Shown here: positions 1-6,080 of the stretch, piece by piece
How the letters are laid out: every line of letters starts with the position of its first letter
Position numbering within the stretch: position 1 is the first letter of the stretch
Origin: JAUPVS01 sp037139495
Lineage (GTDB): Bacteria > Patescibacteriota > Saccharimonadia > Saccharimonadales > JAUPVS01
Direction of reading: 5' to 3'
Assembly (NCBI GenBank): GCA_037139495.1
Contig: JBAXGG010000016.1
Coordinates: forward strand, 1 to 16,973
Length of the DNA: 16,973 nucleotides
The notes under the pieces: model-generated
What the model saw: the letters and a program-made list of their open reading frames with translations, nothing else
Told to the model about the DNA's origin: nothing
Databases searched by the model: none
Made by a program: the position numbers and the translations under genes

Positions 1-3
1 GTC

Positions 4-492
4 TTACGTGGCAGGCGCTTCGGGTGCTTCAGAAGTGCCAGGTGCTGGCTTCAAGACAATGTGTCGTTCGCGAGATTCGCCAACCGATTCGGTTGCTAAG
101 CCGGCCTCACTAGCCACCTGGTGGACAGTGCGGCGGTCGGCGGCGTTCATTGGCTTCAGTTCCATCGGTTCACCCGACGATTTTACCTGAGATACCCAAG
201 CCTCGGCCTCTTTGGCGACTTGTTCAGCACGGTTCTTTTTATAATCGGCGATATCGACGTTAACCCGGCTAATTTCGTAATTATTATTGCGTAGGGCGTT
301 CATGGTCACAAACTGCAGGGCGCGCATTGTGTCACCGTGCTGTCCAATCAAAAAACCGTTTAGGTGCGTTGATGGCACGTGCAACTCAATGACTTCATTG
401 TCGCTACTAGTTGCGTAGACCTCGATATTCAGGCCAAAAAAGGATAGTAGGTTCTCTAGATATTCCTTGGCGTAGCGTATCGATTCTTCCAT
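4..492 (-). CDS. jag: Jag/KhpB-like KH-R3H RNA-binding protein
   Basis: A 162-aa cytoplasmic protein. Residues about 30-85 form a KH-type domain with the GxxG loop G50-Q-H-G53, preceded by LNGFLI. Residues about 110-150 form an R3H domain with the defining R120-xxx-H124 motif. The C-terminus (residues 150-162) is an Ala/Pro/Glu-rich tail. In Firmicutes the homologue Jag/KhpB/EloR binds RNA with KhpA and influences cell elongation; that role is carried over from the family. The N-terminal Jag_N domain of the longer homologues (about 200-aa and up) is absent. The gene is the last of the rpmH-rnpA-yidC-jag operon, and its ATG overlaps the yidC stop by one base (TAATG), which suggests translational coupling. 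The stop lies 4 bp from the window edge, so the gene is complete but any terminator is outside. Confidence 0.93.
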   Translation of the reverse strand: MEESIRYAKEYLENLLSFFGLNIEVYATSSDNEVIELHVPSTHLNGFLIGQHGDTMRALQFVTMNALRNNNYEISRVNVDIADYKKNRAEQVAKEAEAWVSQVKSSGEPMELKPMNAADRRTVHQVASEAGLATESVGESRERHIVLKPAPGTSEAPEAPAT

Positions 493-1436
493 TACTTTTT
501 CCGCTTTGCCTTCTTTTTGGCTGAATTCTTAGCTGATTTCTTGCCAGCCGGCTTCTTGGCAGTAGGCTTCTTGACTATCTCGCCTTCGACAACCTTATTC
601 TCTTTAACTGGTGCGTTAGCGACAGCTTCTAGCTCAACTTCGTCCTGGTTGAGAATCCGGCCTTGCTGGATGATAGCGATAACACCGCTAACAAACCAGT
701 ACAGTGACAGCGCTGAGGCAATGCGAAGGGTGACAAAAAAGATCAGGAACGGAATCATAAAGGTAGTGAACTTACCGGTAGCAGCCTGCATTTCACCGGA
801 TTCGGCCTTATTACCAGACGAAGCGTCTTTAAGAATCTGGCGTAGACCTTTGTTATCTTTAGGTGAGGGCAATAGCTGCTTGCTCTGGAAGTACTGAGCA
901 ATCGCGCTACCAGCTACCAAAATTAGGGCCGGGATGTACCAGACACCATTAGTCAGAGCCGCCTTGTTAAGGTCAACTAAGCCGTAAAGCGTTGGCTTAA
1001 ACAGTGACGGATCGGCGGCGATTTGCTTGATCCAAGGCAGATTGTGGACAAATGGATAGGTAAAGGTAACCAACTGGTGTGGGTTGGCAATTAGGTGGCG
1101 TAAGCCAATGTAGAGGCCAATCAGAATCGGGAACTGTAGCAGGGTTAGACCTAGTGTTGCGAAGGGGTTAATCTTACGTTCTTTGTAGAGCTCCATCGTT
1201 AAAGCTGATTCTTTTTGCTTATCGCCCTTGGCGGCCAGCTTAATCTTCTTTAGTTCCGGCTGTAAGTCACGAAGTTTTTTGGTGTGATGCAGCTGACGTT
1301 TAATTAACGGCCATAGCATCAAACGAATCACTACCGTAAAGATAATGATAGCCATCCCAAAGTCGTGACCAGGTAGGATCGCGTAAATTAGCGCCAACAG
1401 GTTAAAAAGCGGTTGTACTATGAGCGTTGTAAACAT
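492..1436 (-). CDS. yidC: YidC/Oxa1-family membrane protein insertase
   Basis: A 314-aa polytopic membrane protein that inserts and folds proteins in the cytoplasmic membrane, alone or with SecYEG. Hydrophobic segments lie at about 6-22, 26-44, 95-115, 166-182 and 225-258, the Oxa1 core pattern without the large periplasmic domain of proteobacterial YidC. R38 in IRLMLWPL fits the conserved arginine of the hydrophilic groove. Residues 46-90 form the charged cytoplasmic hairpin. The tail from about 288 to 314 is very rich in Lys and Ala, as in Oxa1-type proteins that contact the ribosome. Unlike many Gram-positive YidC proteins it shows no clear lipobox signal peptide. The ATG has a strong ribosome binding site (AAAGGAG at 1448-1442, read on the minus strand) five bases upstream, and it overlaps the rnpA stop by one base. 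Confidence 0.95.
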   Translation of the reverse strand: MFTTLIVQPLFNLLALIYAILPGHDFGMAIIIFTVVIRLMLWPLIKRQLHHTKKLRDLQPELKKIKLAAKGDKQKESALTMELYKERKINPFATLGLTLLQFPILIGLYIGLRHLIANPHQLVTFTYPFVHNLPWIKQIAADPSLFKPTLYGLVDLNKAALTNGVWYIPALILVAGSAIAQYFQSKQLLPSPKDNKGLRQILKDASSGNKAESGEMQAATGKFTTFMIPFLIFFVTLRIASALSLYWFVSGVIAIIQQGRILNQDEVELEAVANAPVKENKVVEGEIVKKPTAKKPAGKKSAKNSAKKKAKRKK

Positions 1437-1807
1437 TAAGACTCCTTTGATTCTATAATATCACGAGTCTTGAGGCCGGCCTGTTGTAAAAGACTGGCTA
1501 TTTCGGCCTGGAGTTCTTGGTCGGCAATAGTTTCGACATTGGCCTGAAAAACCGTAATCACCAGGTCGAGCGGCTGACCCAAGGCCATGTGCGCCCGGAA
1601 AGCCTCGTATATACGACGCCGAATCCGGTTTCGAGCCACGGCCGATTTGTTAACTTTTTTACTAACGACCACCGCCAAACGATAATCTTCTCGTTTATTG
1701 TTGTCGCAGTACCGCAAACTCATATGTGGTTCGCGGACCGTTTTGCCATGCCTATAGACATAACGCAAACTGTTATAACCATGAAAGCGATTGGCTCGTC
1801 CAATCAT
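1436..1807 (-). CDS. rnpA: Ribonuclease P protein component
   Basis: A 123-aa basic protein, the protein subunit of RNase P, which helps the catalytic RNA remove 5' leaders from precursor tRNAs. The family hallmark is the basic helix in V48-R71: VSKKVNKSAVARNRIRRR carries the conserved K-x-(A/S)-V-x-RN-(R/K)-x-(K/R)R pattern, with R59-N60-R61 as the RNR motif. The start MIGRANRFHGYNSLRYVYRHG matches the usual N-terminus, where F8 and neighbours line the pre-tRNA leader cleft. The length is typical. The gene starts 8 bp after rpmH, without an obvious Shine-Dalgarno sequence, and its TAA overlaps the yidC ATG. The RNase P RNA gene itself is not in the window. Confidence 0.95.
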   Translation of the reverse strand: MIGRANRFHGYNSLRYVYRHGKTVREPHMSLRYCDNNKREDYRLAVVVSKKVNKSAVARNRIRRRIYEAFRAHMALGQPLDLVITVFQANVETIADQELQAEIASLLQQAGLKTRDIIESKES

Positions 1808-1815
1808 GGCGAGGT

Positions 1816-1953
1816 TTAGTGCGTTAAGCGCACGCGACCCTTGAGTCGGCGGCGTTTTAGAACGGCACGACCAGTTTTGCTGGCCATACGCTTAAAGAAC
1901 CCGTGTTCGCGAGCTCGATGGCGTTTTTTTGGTTGATAAGTTCGTTTTGGCAT
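1816..1953 (-). CDS. rpmH: 50S ribosomal protein L34
   Basis: A 45-aa, strongly basic protein found by translating the minus strand from the ATG at 1953 to the TAA at 1816. The sequence starts MPKRTYQPKKRHRAREHGFF and continues KRMASKTGRAVLKRRRLKGR, the invariant L34 pattern (T-x-QP-x-x-R-R-x-R-x-HGF-x-x-RM-x-T/S-x-x-GR-x-VL-x-x-RR-x-KGR). L34 is a late-assembling protein of the large ribosomal subunit. It is the first gene of the leftward operon and is divergent from dnaA across the intergenic origin region, the classical arrangement in many bacteria. Just upstream there is only a weak purine run (AGAAAG). Confidence 0.97.
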   Translation of the reverse strand: MPKRTYQPKKRHRAREHGFFKRMASKTGRAVLKRRRLKGRVRLTH

Positions 1954-2061
1954 AATCTACTTTCTGTCTCTACTACTGTAGCACGTCTTGACTACGTCTG
2001 GCAGGCTTATATTTTTGCTGCCAAATCGTAAAATTAACAATATTTACCCCATCAATTCTAG

Positions 2062-2098
2062 CAAGTTTTCCCCAGTTGGCCAAGTTTTTTCCACAGTT
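2062..2098 (+). repeat. Tandem imperfect repeat carrying two DnaA-box-like sequences
   Basis: CAAGTTTTCCCCAGTT at 2062-2077 is followed by CAAGTTTTTTCCACAGTT at 2081-2098. The two copies differ by an insertion of two Ts and a C-to-A change. Copy starts are 19 bp apart, roughly two helical turns. The second copy contains an exact DnaA-box consensus match and the first a one-mismatch version, so two DnaA molecules could bind in the same orientation on one DNA face. Confidence 0.5.
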
Positions 2099-2183
2099 CT
2101 TAAGAGAGGAATGTGAACTGTGCACAAGTTTACCCTAAAAGGCCGGTTTTGGTGGGTGTAGTTTATTTGACCTACTAAAGCTG

Positions 2184-2212
2184 TGGAAAACCCTAAAACT
2201 TCTGTGTATAGT
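2184..2212 (+). promoter_or_regulatory. Probable dnaA promoter overlapping a DnaA box
   Basis: A -10-like TATAGT lies at 2207-2212, with a -35-like TGGAAA at 2184-2189 at 17-bp spacing (4 of 6 matches to TTGACA). The -35 falls inside the DnaA box TGTGGAAAA (2182-2190). Transcription would begin near 2219, giving a leader of roughly 36 nt before the dnaA start chosen here. DnaA bound to the box would block RNA polymerase, which is the usual form of dnaA autoregulation. Inferred from sequence only. Confidence 0.4.
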
Positions 2213-2243
2213 AAGTCCACACGAGAGGGTAAGCAAACGGGGC

Positions 2244-2249
2244 AAGGAG
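2244..2249 (+). promoter_or_regulatory. dnaA ribosome binding site (decides the start)
   Basis: AAGGAG ends five bases before the GTG at 2255. The alternative in-frame GTG at 2183 has no Shine-Dalgarno sequence and lies inside a DnaA box and the candidate -35 element. This site is the main reason for starting dnaA at 2255. Confidence 0.7.
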
Positions 2250-2254
2250 AGCGA

Positions 2255-3655
2255 GTGTTGGTACAAGAAACTGATGTATGGCAAGCCGTTTTAGGCGAGA
2301 TTGAACTCAGCGTTCCACATGGTAGTTATGTGACCTGGTTTAAGCCGACCCGCCTACTTAAAATCAAAGACGACACCATTACCATCGGTGTTTCTAACGT
2401 CTTTGCCATCCAGCAGATGGAAAAAAAGTACTCGCCGCTTCTTAAAGAAATCTTGGCTAAAAATGGCCTGACCCCAAAACATCTAGAGTTTAAGATCCAC
2501 TCTGGCCTAGGCGCTAAGAAGCAGCCTAAAGAAGACGTGGAGGTCATCTCAGAAGACCAGCAAAACAATCAGTTAGACAACCAAGACCAAGCCCCTAAAA
2601 CGCCAGCTTACCGCACTAATGCCCTGAGCCACTCCTACCGCCAAGGCCTAAACGAACGCTACACTTTTGATAACTTTGTAGTTGGCTCTGGTAACGAACT
2701 GGCTTATGCCGCTTGCCAGGCGATTGCCGTAAACCCGGGCACTAAATACAATCCGCTTTTCCTATACGGTGGAGCCGGAATCGGCAAAACTCACCTTATT
2801 CAGGCTGCCGGTAACGCCGTGGTGGCTCGCAAAAAAGATGCTCGGGTAGTTTATGCCTCCTCCGAACAGTTCGTTCAGGAGTTTGCCGACGCTCTCCGCT
2901 ATAAAAAGAATACTGACTTTGCAAACCATTATCGTAGCGTTGATGTCTTTATAATGGACGACGTCCAGTTCTTAGCTGGCAAAGAGCGCGTTCAGGACGA
3001 GTTCTTTCATACCTTTAACGCCCTACACCAGGCCAACAAACAGATTATTATTAGCAGCGATAAGCCACCCGGTGACATCCCAACCCTAGAAGACCGCCTA
3101 AAATCTCGTTTTACCTGGGGCATGTCGATTGATATGCAAAACCCGGACTTCGAAACCCGTTGCGCCATTATCCATATCAAAGCCTCGGCGCACGGCCTTG
3201 ATCTTAAGCCCGACCTAGTCGAATACATGTCTAACTTGTTCCAGACCAACATCCGCGAACTCGAAGGCGCTCTCAATCAACTGCTGGCTTTTTGCGAAAT
3301 GCGCGGCTTAGAACCAGATCTATTAGTAGCCACCGGCTTACTGGGCAGCCGCAAGAGTCGGCCTAAACACATTAGCGCCAAACAAATTATTGAGCGCACT
3401 GCCAAGCACTTCCAAGTTTCGATGGAAGACATCGTCGGACCAAAACGCGATAAAGATATTGTCGTGCCGCGCCAAGTTGCCATGTACATTTTGCGCAGCG
3501 AGCTACATTTAAGCTTTCCTAAAATCGCCCGCGAACTTGGTCGCAAAGATCACACCACAGCCATCCATTCGGTCGACAAAATCGATAAAGAATTAGCTTT
3601 TGATACCGACATGCGGGCTGCTATTAACGAAATTAAGGAGCGCCTTTATGTCTAA
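2255..3655 (+). CDS. dnaA: Chromosomal replication initiator protein DnaA
   Basis: A 466-aa AAA+ ATPase that binds DnaA boxes, melts the origin and loads the helicase. Domain I is about 1-82 (VWQAVLGEIE, SYVTWFKP). The linker, domain II, is about 83-135 and Gln/Asn-rich. The AAA+ core is about 136-345: Walker A GGAGIGKT (172-179), Walker B FIMDD (232-236) and the LKSRF box at 282-286 with R285 as probable arginine finger. The domain IV helix-turn-helix lies at the C-terminus, with the DnaA signature GRKDHTTAIHSVDKI (429-443). The signature has K431 where E. coli and B. subtilis have Arg (RDHTT). The start is GTG 2255, which has a good ribosome binding site. An upstream in-frame GTG at 2183 would add 24 residues unlike DnaA. 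The length is typical. Confidence 0.96.
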   Translation: MLVQETDVWQAVLGEIELSVPHGSYVTWFKPTRLLKIKDDTITIGVSNVFAIQQMEKKYSPLLKEILAKNGLTPKHLEFKIHSGLGAKKQPKEDVEVISEDQQNNQLDNQDQAPKTPAYRTNALSHSYRQGLNERYTFDNFVVGSGNELAYAACQAIAVNPGTKYNPLFLYGGAGIGKTHLIQAAGNAVVARKKDARVVYASSEQFVQEFADALRYKKNTDFANHYRSVDVFIMDDVQFLAGKERVQDEFFHTFNALHQANKQIIISSDKPPGDIPTLEDRLKSRFTWGMSIDMQNPDFETRCAIIHIKASAHGLDLKPDLVEYMSNLFQTNIRELEGALNQLLAFCEMRGLEPDLLVATGLLGSRKSRPKHISAKQIIERTAKHFQVSMEDIVGPKRDKDIVVPRQVAMYILRSELHLSFPKIARELGRKDHTTAIHSVDKIDKELAFDTDMRAAINEIKERLYV

Positions 3656-3851
3656 TAATATGGTCTTAGTATGTGAACAGTCTGTGGACTCCATGGGCAT
3701 AGCTGGAGGTACAACTTTAGGGTTTCACACACACCAACCCGCCGGCCCGAAAGGCCTGTTTACAACCACCAACTTATGCCAGTCGTTGTCCAAATTTTGT
3801 ACTCAACTTCTGCACAGCCGTTTAGTACTTTTTACATCTGTTAATAAATAC

Positions 3852-3895
3852 TTATCCGCATTTTCCACAACCCCTACTATAACGATAACTACATA
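3852..3895 (+). other. Candidate basal unwinding element (two DnaA boxes, GC spacer, DnaA-trio-like DNA)
   Basis: Two DnaA-box-like 9-mers sit head to tail without a gap: TTATCCGCA, one mismatch, then TTTTCCACA, exact. They are followed by ACCCC (3870-3874) and by CTACTATAACGATAACTA (3874-3891), then ATATATTT. In B. subtilis the unwinding system is two DnaA boxes, a GC-rich spacer and repeated 3'-(G/A)AT-5' trios, which read as CTA/TTA on the strand shown. CTACTA fits exactly; the triplets after it are degenerate. The order and spacing match the known arrangement, but melting activity is inferred. Confidence 0.5.
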
Positions 3896-3900
3896 TATTT

Positions 3901-3906
3901 AAGGAG
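3901..3906 (+). promoter_or_regulatory. dnaN ribosome binding site
   Basis: AAGGAG ends five bases before the dnaN ATG at 3912, an ideal Shine-Dalgarno sequence. It supports the chosen dnaN start. Confidence 0.8.
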
Positions 3907-3911
3907 TAATA

Positions 3912-5003
3912 ATGAAGCTACAAGTAACCCAAGAAAACTTAAATAAAGCCCTAGCTAATGTAGCTCGAATTGCTAACAGCCGAACTACCCTACCAATACT
4001 TTCTAATGTACTTTTGAAGACCGTAAATAATCGATTAAGTATCGCCGCTACCAATTTAGACATTGCCATAACTCATTACGTTGGAGCTAAAGTTGCCCAA
4101 GAAGGATCGATCACCGTCCCGGCTCGATTAATGCAAGATTTTGTTAGTAGCTTACCTTCCGGAACAATCGAATTAGAACTAACCGACCATAAACTTCATG
4201 TTAGTGCTGGCCAGTACCAGTCAACAATTAATGGGGTCAGTGCCGAAGACTTTCCAGTTATGCCAGCCATCACCGATGGCGTCCATTGGTCACTTCCCGC
4301 CCTCGAATTTAAAAAAGGCCTACAGCAGGTTGTTCTAGCGGCCTCGAATGATGAGACTCGCCCAATGCTCACCGGCGTGTTATTTAAAACCGAGAAAGAA
4401 CAACTATACTTAGCCGCTACCGATAGCTACCGTTTAGCCGAAAAATCTTTAACTAAACTTAAAGAACCAGCTAATTTACTAGTTCCAGCCAGCGCCATGC
4501 ACGACCTGCTAAGGGTTATCGGCGATAACGAAACCAATATCGAGATTGTTAATGACGAGCAGCAAGTTATGTTTAAGGTTAACGATGTTGAGCTTGTGAC
4601 TCGCTTAATCGAAGGCAACTATCCCGACTACAAACGACTTATTCCGGCTAAGTTTGCAGTTTCGGCTCAGCTTAAACGTAGTGAACTAACTAATATCACT
4701 AAAGTTTCTAGCCTATTCGCCCGCGAGAGCGCCGGCAGCGTAACAATTAAGGTCGACGAAGCAAAGCAGACCGTTAGTATTCATTCCATCGCCTCTCAAC
4801 TGGGTGAGAACACCGCTGAGGCCGAGGCTAAGGTTCAAGGAGCTGGTGACATCACTCTAAACTCGCGTTACCTACTAGATGCTTTGGGCGTTATTAATGG
4901 AGACGAAGTTGAGTTCTGCTTTAACGGTAAGCTCGAGGCCTGCGTTTTGCGCGGCAGCAAAGACAGCGCCTACACGCACATAATTATGCCCCTTAAAAGC
5001 TAA
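3912..5003 (+). CDS. dnaN: DNA polymerase III sliding clamp (beta subunit)
   Basis: A 363-aa cytoplasmic protein. Two copies form the ring that encircles DNA and keeps the replicative polymerase bound. It shows the usual three repeated clamp folds (about 1-120, 121-240 and 241-363). Family signatures are MKLQVTQENLNKAL at the start, SRTTLPILSNVLL (22-34), RPMLTGVLF in domain 2, ATDSYRLAEK, EGNYPDY before domain 3, and the C-terminal HIIMPLKS that forms part of the partner-peptide pocket. The length is near the usual 365-380 aa. The ATG has an ideal ribosome binding site. It lies between dnaA and recF in the classical order. Confidence 0.97.
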   Translation: MKLQVTQENLNKALANVARIANSRTTLPILSNVLLKTVNNRLSIAATNLDIAITHYVGAKVAQEGSITVPARLMQDFVSSLPSGTIELELTDHKLHVSAGQYQSTINGVSAEDFPVMPAITDGVHWSLPALEFKKGLQQVVLAASNDETRPMLTGVLFKTEKEQLYLAATDSYRLAEKSLTKLKEPANLLVPASAMHDLLRVIGDNETNIEIVNDEQQVMFKVNDVELVTRLIEGNYPDYKRLIPAKFAVSAQLKRSELTNITKVSSLFARESAGSVTIKVDEAKQTVSIHSIASQLGENTAEAEAKVQGAGDITLNSRYLLDALGVINGDEVEFCFNGKLEACVLRGSKDSAYTHIIMPLKS

Positions 5004-5026
5004 CCAAAAGCTACAATGGTAACAGT

Positions 5027-6076
5027 ATGATTACCAATATTCGTTTACAGCAATTCAGATCCTACCAAGACGATTCCTTCGAGTTCGAAGAAGGCGTAAA
5101 CGTAATTGTCGGCCCTAACGCCAGTGGTAAGACTAATATTCTTGAGGCCATCTTACTGGCCACCCAAGGTAAGTCCTACCGGGCCAAAGATGCCGAGATG
5201 ATTAGGCAGGGTCAGCCATGGGCCCGCATTGATGCCGACATTGTTAGCAAGCACCGAGTTGTAAAGCTGGAGTTGTTAGAGGGAGTCGTTAAAAAAAGCT
5301 TTGATCTAGACGACAAAAAGCTAAGTCGCTTGGGCGCCAGCACACGTTTACCGGTTGTCTTGTTTGAGCCCAACCACCTGCTCATGTTGGGCGGCTCGCC
5401 AGACCTTCGAAGAGCCTTCCTGGACCTTTTAATCGATCAAACTACGCCAGAGTATGGAACGACATTAAATAAGTACAAGCGGGCTCTCCTGCAGCGCAAT
5501 CGATTGCTCAAAAGTGGCCGAGCTGCCGCCAACCAGTTATTTGCTTGGGATATCCGCCTCAGCGAGCTTGGCGCCCAGATAGTTACTGCCCGACACCAGA
5601 TGATTGATGAGATAAACAAACACTTCACCGCTACCTATAACCAGCTGGCTGGCCATAAAAACAGTCTCTCGTTACGCTATAGTCTAAGCGTCGAACCCGA
5701 AGCCTACGGCTCCTATTTACTCAAAAAGCTCGAAAAAGACCTGGACTTAGATTTGCTGCGGGGCTTCACTAGTTCCGGCCCGCACCGCGAGGATATATTG
5801 TTTGTTTTTGACGGCCAGCCACTGGCCAACGTCGCCTCACGTGGCGAAGTCCGCACCGCCCTGCTGGCTTTAAAAATAATCGAACTCCATATAATTGAGT
5901 CACATAAAGGCGTTAAGCCAATGCTGTTGCTCGATGATGTCTTTAGCGAACTCGACGGCGCCCGCCGCAAATCCCTCACCAGCTTCATCAAATCCTACCA
6001 AACCTTCATCACCACCACCGACGCCGATGTCGTCATCAAGCACTTCGCCAAACAATGCAACATTATCCCGTTATAG
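5027..6076 (+). CDS. recF: DNA replication and repair protein RecF
   Basis: A 349-aa SMC-like ATPase that binds single-/double-strand DNA junctions and, with RecO and RecR, loads RecA at gaps. Walker A is GPNASGKT (29-36). The ABC-type signature region is SRGEVRTALLALK (271-283). Walker B is MLLLDDVFSELD (299-310) with D303/D304 and E308. ITTTDAD follows as the H-/D-loop region. FRSY near residues 10-13 is typical of RecF. The length is usual for the family (about 350-375 aa). It starts 23 bp after dnaN. No Shine-Dalgarno sequence is visible, but TACAAT (5012-5017) ends 9 bp before the ATG. The gene ends 4 bp from the stop of the convergent gene on the other strand. Confidence 0.95.
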   Translation: MITNIRLQQFRSYQDDSFEFEEGVNVIVGPNASGKTNILEAILLATQGKSYRAKDAEMIRQGQPWARIDADIVSKHRVVKLELLEGVVKKSFDLDDKKLSRLGASTRLPVVLFEPNHLLMLGGSPDLRRAFLDLLIDQTTPEYGTTLNKYKRALLQRNRLLKSGRAAANQLFAWDIRLSELGAQIVTARHQMIDEINKHFTATYNQLAGHKNSLSLRYSLSVEPEAYGSYLLKKLEKDLDLDLLRGFTSSGPHREDILFVFDGQPLANVASRGEVRTALLALKIIELHIIESHKGVKPMLLLDDVFSELDGARRKSLTSFIKSYQTFITTTDADVVIKHFAKQCNIIPL

Positions 6077-6080
6077 GGGT

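Larger units (their letters stand above)
1954..2254. promoter_or_regulatory. rpmH-dnaA intergenic region: probable upstream part of oriC
   Basis: About 300 bp without a gene, between the divergent rpmH and dnaA. It holds an AT-rich stretch (about 2008-2047) and DnaA-box matches to TTWTNCACA. Exact matches are TTTTCCACA at 2087-2095 and its reverse complement at 2182-2190. Near matches are TTTTCCCCA at 2066-2074 and TTGTGCACA (minus strand) at 2119-2127. The rpmH operon promoter should also lie here. A weak minus-strand candidate is TTTACG (2032-2027) with TATAAG (2011-2006), a 15-bp spacer. Position and boxes together support an origin role; boundaries are inferred. Confidence 0.65.
3656..3911. 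promoter_or_regulatory. dnaA-dnaN intergenic region: probable core of oriC
   Basis: A 256-bp gap without a convincing gene. It carries a DnaA-box near match TTCTGCACA (3808-3816), then the abutting pair TTATCCGCA (3852-3860) and TTTTCCACA (3861-3869), then AT-rich DNA up to the dnaN ribosome binding site. The first half repeats the word ATGTGAAC followed closely by TGTG (3671-3686), also found upstream of dnaA (2111-2122). In Gram-positive bacteria this gap commonly holds the unwinding element. The dnaN promoter probably also lies here, but no clear -35/-10 pair could be chosen. Confidence 0.65.

Noticed and set aside
2183..2254. Upstream extension of dnaA from GTG 2183
   Set aside because: No Shine-Dalgarno sequence, the 24 extra residues do not resemble DnaA, and the codon lies in a DnaA box and probable -35 element.
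3744..3756. GGCC-CGAAA-GGCC hairpin after dnaA as a terminator
   Set aside because: Stem of only 4 bp and no T-run follows.
3600..3902. 100-codon plus-strand frame across the dnaA end and the following gap
   Set aside because: It overlaps the dnaA 3' end in another frame and runs through the origin-like elements; composition is not protein-like.
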